A stretch of 9,399 nucleotides of DNA from an uncultured bacterium (GTDB lineage Bacteria; Bacteroidota; Bacteroidia; Chitinophagales; Chitinophagaceae): positions 1 to 9,399 of the forward strand of contig CAJBPC010000231.1 in assembly GCA_903957405.1 (NCBI GenBank), read 5' to 3'. Under the pieces are notes generated by a model. The model did no database searches and was not told the origin of the DNA. It saw only the letters and a list, made by a program, of their open reading frames with translations. A program made the position numbers and the translations under genes. Shown in pieces: positions 6,202-9,399 of this stretch (the first letter of the stretch is position 1; each line of letters starts with the position of its first letter).

Positions 6202-7218
6202 ATGAATGGATATGTTACGATAAAGGATATTGCGAAAAGGCTGAACATATCCCTCTCCACCGTTTCAAGGGCCTTACGAAGTGCACCCGACGTGAACCCC
6301 GTCACTCGACAGGCCGTTATGGAACTGGCTGAAGAACTGAGTTATTCGCCCAGCCGACTGGCCCTTTCCCTCAAACAGCGGCAGTCAAAAACCATCGGGG
6401 TGATCGTCCCGAACCTCGACAATGTGCTATCCACGATGATCAGAGGCATCGATGAGGCGGCAATGGAATCCGGATACACCATGATGGTTTGCCAAAGCAA
6501 TGAATCATACGGACGCGAGCTGACAAACACGAAAAGGCTGCTCGACAGCATGGTGGATGGGGTGTTGGTATCCGTCTCCAGCGAGACGAAGATCTTCGAT
6601 CACCTGCAGGAGATCCTGAAAAGGAAATTACCGATGGTGCAGTTCGACCGGAACTCTGCGGAACTGAATGCTCCGGTCGTACGTGTCGACAACGTATCGG
6701 GCGGCTTTCAGGCAACGGAGCACCTTATCCAACAAGGCTATCGGAGGATTGCGATCCTCGCCGGTCCGCGTGATCTGGGCATCGGCAAGAAACGCATGAA
6801 GGGCTACTTCGATGCACATAAGGCCGCCAAAAGGAAGATCGACCGCGAGTTGATCGCCTACTGCGATTTCAGCCAGGACTCCGGCTACTGGACGACCCTG
6901 GACCTCCTCGGCATGAAGAGGCCACCGGATGCCATCTTCGCCATCAGCGACCGCATCGCCATCGGCGCCATGCTCGCCATCCGGGAGAAAGGGCTTCGCA
7001 TGCCGGAGGACATCGGGCTGGTCGGATTCAACAATGAACCCTTGGTACAACTATTGACACCGGGCATCAGCAGCGTAGAGATGCCGTCGTTCGAGCTCGG
7101 AAAACTGGCGTGCAAGTTGTTGATCGAAAAGATGCAGCGGCATGAGGTCATCGCCAATGACCACGAGGAGATCCTGAAGACAAGGCTGTTCGTCCGCTCC
7201 TCTTCCCTGCGCAAGTAA
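6202..7218 (+). CDS. LacI-family transcriptional regulator
   Basis: This 338-residue protein has the usual LacI-family length and layout. The N-terminal helix-turn-helix is VTIKDIAKRLNISLSTVSRAL (residues 5-25). Positions matching LacI Tyr17, Gln18 and Arg22 are Leu18, Ser19 and Arg23. The hinge helix SRLALSLKQR (51-60) keeps the Leu (Leu57) that enters the minor groove at the operator centre. From about residue 63 (TIGVIVPNLDN) to the end is a periplasmic-binding-protein-like sugar sensor domain, including DGVLVS, GPRDLGIGKKRMKGY and PDAIFAISDRIAIGAM. It probably represses or activates the local glycan-use genes and itself. The effector sugar cannot be read from the sequence. The start at 6202 is firm: an in-frame stop lies at 6166-6168 with no other ATG between. 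No Shine-Dalgarno sits at the normal distance. Confidence 0.95.
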   Translation: MNGYVTIKDIAKRLNISLSTVSRALRSAPDVNPVTRQAVMELAEELSYSPSRLALSLKQRQSKTIGVIVPNLDNVLSTMIRGIDEAAMESGYTMMVCQSNESYGRELTNTKRLLDSMVDGVLVSVSSETKIFDHLQEILKRKLPMVQFDRNSAELNAPVVRVDNVSGGFQATEHLIQQGYRRIAILAGPRDLGIGKKRMKGYFDAHKAAKRKIDRELIAYCDFSQDSGYWTTLDLLGMKRPPDAIFAISDRIAIGAMLAIREKGLRMPEDIGLVGFNNEPLVQLLTPGISSVEMPSFELGKLACKLLIEKMQRHEVIANDHEEILKTRLFVRSSSLRK

Positions 7219-7234
7219 TACATCTGAGGCATGT

Positions 7235-7246
7235 GACCGATCGGTC
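7235..7246. repeat. Perfect 12-base palindrome between convergent genes
   Basis: GACCGATCGGTC is its own reverse complement. It sits in the 61-base gap (7219-7279) between the regulator stop and the stop of the convergent lyase-like gene. In RNA it would form a GACC/GGTC stem with GATC loop, followed on the + strand by GTTTCG. This is too weak for a convincing terminator, but no better one is visible in the gap. Confidence 0.35.
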
Positions 7247-7279
7247 GTTTCGCCTATACCCGTGAAAAGACAACCGATG

Positions 7280-8836
7280 TCATCTACCGGAATTGTCCAC
7301 CAACCTGGCAAGACATTGCGCGTGGTAGAGTGATTTGGGAGAAAGCCCAGTCATCCCCCGCCCCTCTGTCGAAGACTGGATCCTTTTGGGCAGGCGGCCC
7401 GCTTCACGGCGGTAAGTGCCCCCGATCAGATGATTGCGTCCTCCGATCCATGGATCCTGGCAGACAATGGTGGCTGCCGTACAGTTCCAGATGACCTGTG
7501 TGACGCCGGCCCACCCATGTCCGCTGCCCCAATTGCCGCGGTCCTGCACATTGATCTGATTGTCCGTACGGATATTGTCGTACAGTGTACCCATCGTCCA
7601 TCGATGATGCGGCCCGATATCACTGTGCGATCGCTCCGCAGTACAATCGATGAAGACATTGGGACCGCATACCTTGGAACCTGTGGCGTAGTCGTGCCGC
7701 GCCTCCCTGCTGTGGCAGCGGATCACCAGATTCTGCTGGCCATTGACGTTGAAAGAATAGCGGCGCCCACCGGTAATGATGGACTTGGGATCGACGGCAC
7801 TGCAGTCAGACACGGTAACATTCTTCGCCAACCCTTGCAGGGACACACATCCCTGGCCGAAATGGACGGCATGGACATTGCGCACCCAGCCGTTCTCTAC
7901 ACGGTTGATATCGACTGCGATCCAGCCATGGTCTTCCGCCGTATCAGAACGATACTCGGAAATACAGGTAAGATCCTCCACGCCGACTTCCGATATCCGA
8001 CCTGGAAACCGGTAGCGGAATACGCTCACATCCAGGTACCTGCTGTCCAACTCCATCATGACGGGATTATCCAATATGAGTCGATTACCCGTGATCGATA
8101 CGATCCGGCGCTGGCAGGAGAATCGATAGCCAGATGCTTTCCATTGAACCGTGCCGGGACGTTCTTCGATCCTGTCCATTTTCAGATCTTTCACCCATCG
8201 GTCGTTCGCCTTTATGTCAACAATGACCTCATCGCCGGGATGAAAAGACCGGGCATCCATCACCTCCATGTCAAACCTGCCGGTGGGGATGAAACGGTCT
8301 GTCACCGCCTGCCGCGTGCCTTTCAATTCCTGCGGCGCGCCTGTTCCGGACACCCGGATCAGAGACCGCTGTAGGGTGCCGGTCGCGACCAACCGTGTGG
8401 CGTTTCCGGATCCGCGCAGTATGACGCCGGAAGAGTCGATGCGCAACGTACCGGGTATGCGATAGGTCCCCGGCCCGAGTAAAACCGCACCCCGAAAACC
8501 TTGCGCGTTGGATACTCCCTTCGAAACCCGATCGATGGCGGTCTGGATATTTCGCTGATCGTCATCAGAAGGCGATACTTCGGCCACCACCTCTGCCATC
8601 GGAATGGGCCGATCACCATGGTGATAACCGACGCGACTGAAATCCGGAATGATGTTACCCCGGTCGTCAGGAATGTATTGAATTCGACCGTCCGTTTGCA
8701 AGCGCAGCCATTCAGATTGCCAGACAGCCTGTGCATGACTGTGTGCATTGCAGAAAAAAAGAAAGAAGGATATCAGCAGGCTTCGTTTCCGAAAAATCAT
8801 GTCGTGCATACGTATCTTCATGTTTGATGCCATCAA
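7280..8836 (-). CDS. Secreted parallel beta-helix (pectate-lyase-like) protein
   Basis: This 518-residue protein is probably a secreted polysaccharide-active enzyme, but I cannot name its catalytic family. A signal peptide is clear: RKR (16-18), a hydrophobic core LLISFFLFF and likely cleavage after AHSHA (35). After a short N-terminal part comes a pectate-lyase-3-like opening, IQTAIDRVSKG and AVLLGPGTYRIPGTLRI, then SGVILRGSG. Beta-helix turns follow (about 300-400: VENGWVRNVHAVHFGQGCVSL, NVTVSDCSAVDP, NVFIDCTAE). Conserved-looking polar motifs sit late: SDIGPHHRW (404-413) and GNWGSGHGW (434-442). Several ATGs could start it (8836, 8833, 8821, 8809, 8800). The first leaves a long pre-signal tail, while the last (MIFRKRS) gives a textbook signal peptide and leaves more room for a promoter. 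It is divergent from the GH43 gene, so the two may be co-regulated. A non-catalytic binding role remains possible. Confidence 0.8.
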   Translation of the reverse strand: MMASNMKIRMHDMIFRKRSLLISFFLFFCNAHSHAQAVWQSEWLRLQTDGRIQYIPDDRGNIIPDFSRVGYHHGDRPIPMAEVVAEVSPSDDDQRNIQTAIDRVSKGVSNAQGFRGAVLLGPGTYRIPGTLRIDSSGVILRGSGNATRLVATGTLQRSLIRVSGTGAPQELKGTRQAVTDRFIPTGRFDMEVMDARSFHPGDEVIVDIKANDRWVKDLKMDRIEERPGTVQWKASGYRFSCQRRIVSITGNRLILDNPVMMELDSRYLDVSVFRYRFPGRISEVGVEDLTCISEYRSDTAEDHGWIAVDINRVENGWVRNVHAVHFGQGCVSLQGLAKNVTVSDCSAVDPKSIITGGRRYSFNVNGQQNLVIRCHSREARHDYATGSKVCGPNVFIDCTAERSHSDIGPHHRWTMGTLYDNIRTDNQINVQDRGNWGSGHGWAGVTQVIWNCTAATIVCQDPWIGGRNHLIGGTYRREAGRLPKRIQSSTEGRGMTGLSPKSLYHAQCLARLVDNSGR

Positions 8837-8841
8837 AATAA
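8819..8841. promoter_or_regulatory. Candidate overlapping promoters for the lyase-like and GH43 genes
   Basis: CATGTTTG (8819-8826, + strand) and TTATTTTG (8841-8834, - strand) each match seven of eight positions of the Bacteroidota -7 pattern TAnnTTTG. They would start transcripts near 8833 rightward and near 8827 leftward. The leftward start would lie inside the longest reading of the lyase-like gene and favour a later ATG for it. No -33 elements are clear. An imperfect palindrome, CGATA-AA-TATCG, lies beside them at 8842-8853. Confidence 0.3.
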
Positions 8842-8856
8842 CGATAAATATCGACC

Positions 8857-9399
8857 ATGTCGAATCAGGATCCTGTGCATAGAATCATCAGCTGCTTGAT
8901 GGTATTCGGAATGATCTTATTCCCGGCCACGAAAAATATGTCACAGGAATTGGGCCGATTGAAGCATGGACCAGGGATCACTTCTACGACGACACCTATC
9001 ATAGCGGGATTCAATCCTGACCCATCAGTATGCAGGGTGGGAAATGATTACTACCTGGTGACGAGTTCAAATGAGTATTTCCCGGGATTGCCGATCTATC
9101 ACAGTCGGAACCTGTCTGACTGGAAAATGATCGGGCATGTGCTCCGTGATCCAGCCATGCTGGACCTCGATGGTGTACCCTGCAGCAATGGTTTGTATGC
9201 CCCCACCATCCGCCATCATAATGGTATGTTTTATGTCGTTTGCACTTTGACCGGCACTTTGCCGGGAAAGCCTAGGGGAAACTTCGTCACCATGGCAAAA
9301 GACCCCAGAGGACCCTGGACCAGTCCGGTATGGATAGATGCGCCTGGCATTGACCCATCCCTGTTCTTCGACATCGATGGGAAGGTCTACTATCAAGGG
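8857..9399 (+). CDS. GH43-family glycosidase, N-terminal part (runs off the window)
   Basis: The 181 codons visible encode a signal peptide (hydrophobic IISCLMVFGMILFPA, residues 10-24) and the start of a five-bladed beta-propeller of glycoside hydrolase family 43. GFNPDPSVCRVGNDYYLVTS begins at residue 51, with Asp55 as the expected general base. The segments YFPGLPIYHSRNLSDW and NGLYAPTIRHHNGMFYVVCT follow. APGIDPSLFFDIDGKVYY (162-179) carries Asp166, the expected pKa-modulating aspartate. The catalytic acid Glu lies beyond the window. The style resembles XynB-like beta-xylosidase/alpha-arabinofuranosidase members, so action on xylo- or arabino-oligosaccharides is likely but not proven. The start is ATG 8857: an in-frame TAA lies at 8845-8847, and later ATGs cut into the signal peptide. 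The leader before it is A-rich. Confidence 0.9.
   Translation, partial: MSNQDPVHRIISCLMVFGMILFPATKNMSQELGRLKHGPGITSTTTPIIAGFNPDPSVCRVGNDYYLVTSSNEYFPGLPIYHSRNLSDWKMIGHVLRDPAMLDLDGVPCSNGLYAPTIRHHNGMFYVVCTLTGTLPGKPRGNFVTMAKDPRGPWTSPVWIDAPGIDPSLFFDIDGKVYYQG

Noticed and set aside
7240..8215. Similar strings ATCGGTCGTTTCGCCT (7240-7255) and ATCGGTCGTTCGCCT (8197-8211)
   Set aside because: One lies in the intergenic gap and one in coding sequence. The match ends abruptly on both sides and there are no flanking target-site or insertion features, so I see no basis for calling a mobile repeat.
7430..8374. Rightward open frame of 314 codons opposite the beta-helix gene
   Set aside because: The leftward frame has a signal peptide and beta-helix motifs and the rightward one has neither, so it is a shadow.
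8443..8454. GCAACGTACCGG inside the beta-helix gene, resembling the operator array
   Set aside because: One T is missing from the AACGTT core, the palindrome is lost, and the site is deep in coding sequence, so chance is the better explanation.
9067..9396. Leftward open frame at the right end
   Set aside because: The opposite strand encodes clear GH43 motifs across the same bases (GFNPDPSV, APGIDPSLFF), so this frame is a shadow.
1..9399. CRISPR arrays, insertion sequences, tRNA or rRNA genes, phage or defence genes
   Set aside because: No regularly spaced repeats, transposase motifs, tRNA-like folds or defence protein families were seen in either strand of this window.

Overview
The window reads as part of a polysaccharide utilization locus (PUL) from a member of the Bacteroidota. 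The clearest evidence is a SusC-type TonB-dependent transporter directly followed by a SusD-type lipoprotein. Supporting evidence is lipobox signal peptides, A-rich translation starts without strong Shine-Dalgarno sequences, and -7 boxes resembling the Bacteroidota pattern TAnnTTTG. The fairly GC-rich coding regions and the style of the proteins suggest a Chitinophaga-like or other environmental sphingobacterial lineage rather than a gut Bacteroides. That placement is inference.

Layout. Bases 1-540 hold no convincing gene, but contain several hairpins and the terminator (467-512) of the leftward operon. The leftward operon is read from about 6003 down to about 467 and encodes SusC (5817-2734), SusD (2730-1276) and a small lipoprotein with a fasciclin-like C-terminus (1245-541). 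Bases 5818-6201 form a divergent control region. It holds a candidate promoter for each direction, sharing the 10-mer CATATTTGGC, and a striking run of LacI-type palindromes (6131-6166) just upstream of a rightward LacI-family regulator gene (6202-7218). Convergent to the regulator is a leftward gene for a secreted parallel beta-helix (pectate-lyase-like) protein (8836-7280). Starting only 20 bases from that gene's first ATG, and running rightward off the window, is a secreted GH43 glycosidase gene (8857 to beyond 9399).

How they may work together. The likely scheme is that the secreted GH43 enzyme and the beta-helix protein trim a plant-type polysaccharide such as a hemicellulose or pectin. 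SusD and SusC would bind the oligosaccharides and import them, and the LacI-family protein would sense a sugar product in the cytoplasm and control both its own gene and susC. The GH43 N-terminus resembles the XynB-type xylosidase/arabinofuranosidase group, so a xylan- or arabinose-containing target is the best guess.

Nothing here is a wholly new type of system. The items most worth a second look are the tandem operator array, the beta-helix protein without a recognised catalytic family, the fasciclin-like lipoprotein in the third position of a SusCD operon, and the very tight lyase/GH43 divergent start region.
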